This document shows, piece by piece, positions 5,894-5,914 of a stretch of DNA of 5,914 bases. Position 1 is the stretch's first letter. Each line of letters starts with the position of its first letter. The translations under genes were made by a program, and so were the position numbers. Below the pieces are notes generated by a model. It ran no database searches and was not told where the DNA came from. It saw nothing but the letters and a program-made list of their open reading frames with translations. This DNA comes from an uncultured Kangiella sp. Its GTDB lineage: Bacteria; Pseudomonadota; Gammaproteobacteria; Enterobacterales; DSM-103792. The stretch is taken from positions 1 to 5,914 of the forward strand of contig CAMLNB010000223.1 of the NCBI GenBank assembly GCA_946481205.1, in the 5' to 3' direction.

Positions 5894-5914
5894 GTCGATA
5901 CCGGGCGCTTGTGT

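Overview
The window reads as chromosome of a moderately GC-rich proteobacterium, most likely an environmental gammaproteobacterium. The YcaC-like and YnfA-like proteins look, from memory, very close to their enterobacterial and pseudomonad counterparts. This taxonomic guess is an inference; no rRNA or other marker is present. The window is densely coding, with seven complete protein genes. No tRNA, rRNA, CRISPR array, insertion sequence or phage gene was seen.

Left block (about 43-2710), a LysR-pirin-YcaC locus. A cysteine hydrolase of the isochorismatase superfamily (ycaC, minus strand) lies downstream of a pirin-family cupin (minus strand). A LysR-type regulator is transcribed divergently from the pirin gene. 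The 139-bp divergent region holds a perfect 6+6 palindrome, an 8-bp direct repeat spaced 31 bp apart, and an inverted repeat overlapping the pirin ribosome binding site. A clear intrinsic terminator lies between pirin and ycaC. The likely logic is a LysR protein controlling the pirin gene and perhaps ycaC, but the inducer and the physiological substrates are unknown.

Right block (2741-5412, all minus strand), a compact arsenate-resistance operon in the order arsR, GAPDH, arsJ. The GAPDH start overlaps the arsR stop in an ATGA, and arsJ follows 43 bp later. By the mechanism established for this gene pair, GAPDH uses arsenate in place of phosphate to make unstable 1-arseno-3-phosphoglycerate, and ArsJ exports it. 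ArsR lacks the classical metal-binding motif in the recognition region and instead carries a C-terminal cysteine cluster, the arrangement of the Acidithiobacillus ferrooxidans type of As(III) sensor. A 24-bp imperfect palindrome directly upstream of its start is the best operator candidate.

Right edge (5552-5893, minus strand). A four-helix YnfA-family membrane protein lies upstream of arsR on the same strand, separated by 135 bp in which no gene or convincing promoter was recognised.

Nothing here is clearly an undescribed system. The most interesting points are the self-contained arsenate-efflux operon with no arsenate reductase or arsenite pump beside it, the cysteine-rich ArsR tail with its matching operator, and the layered repeats between pirin and lysR.
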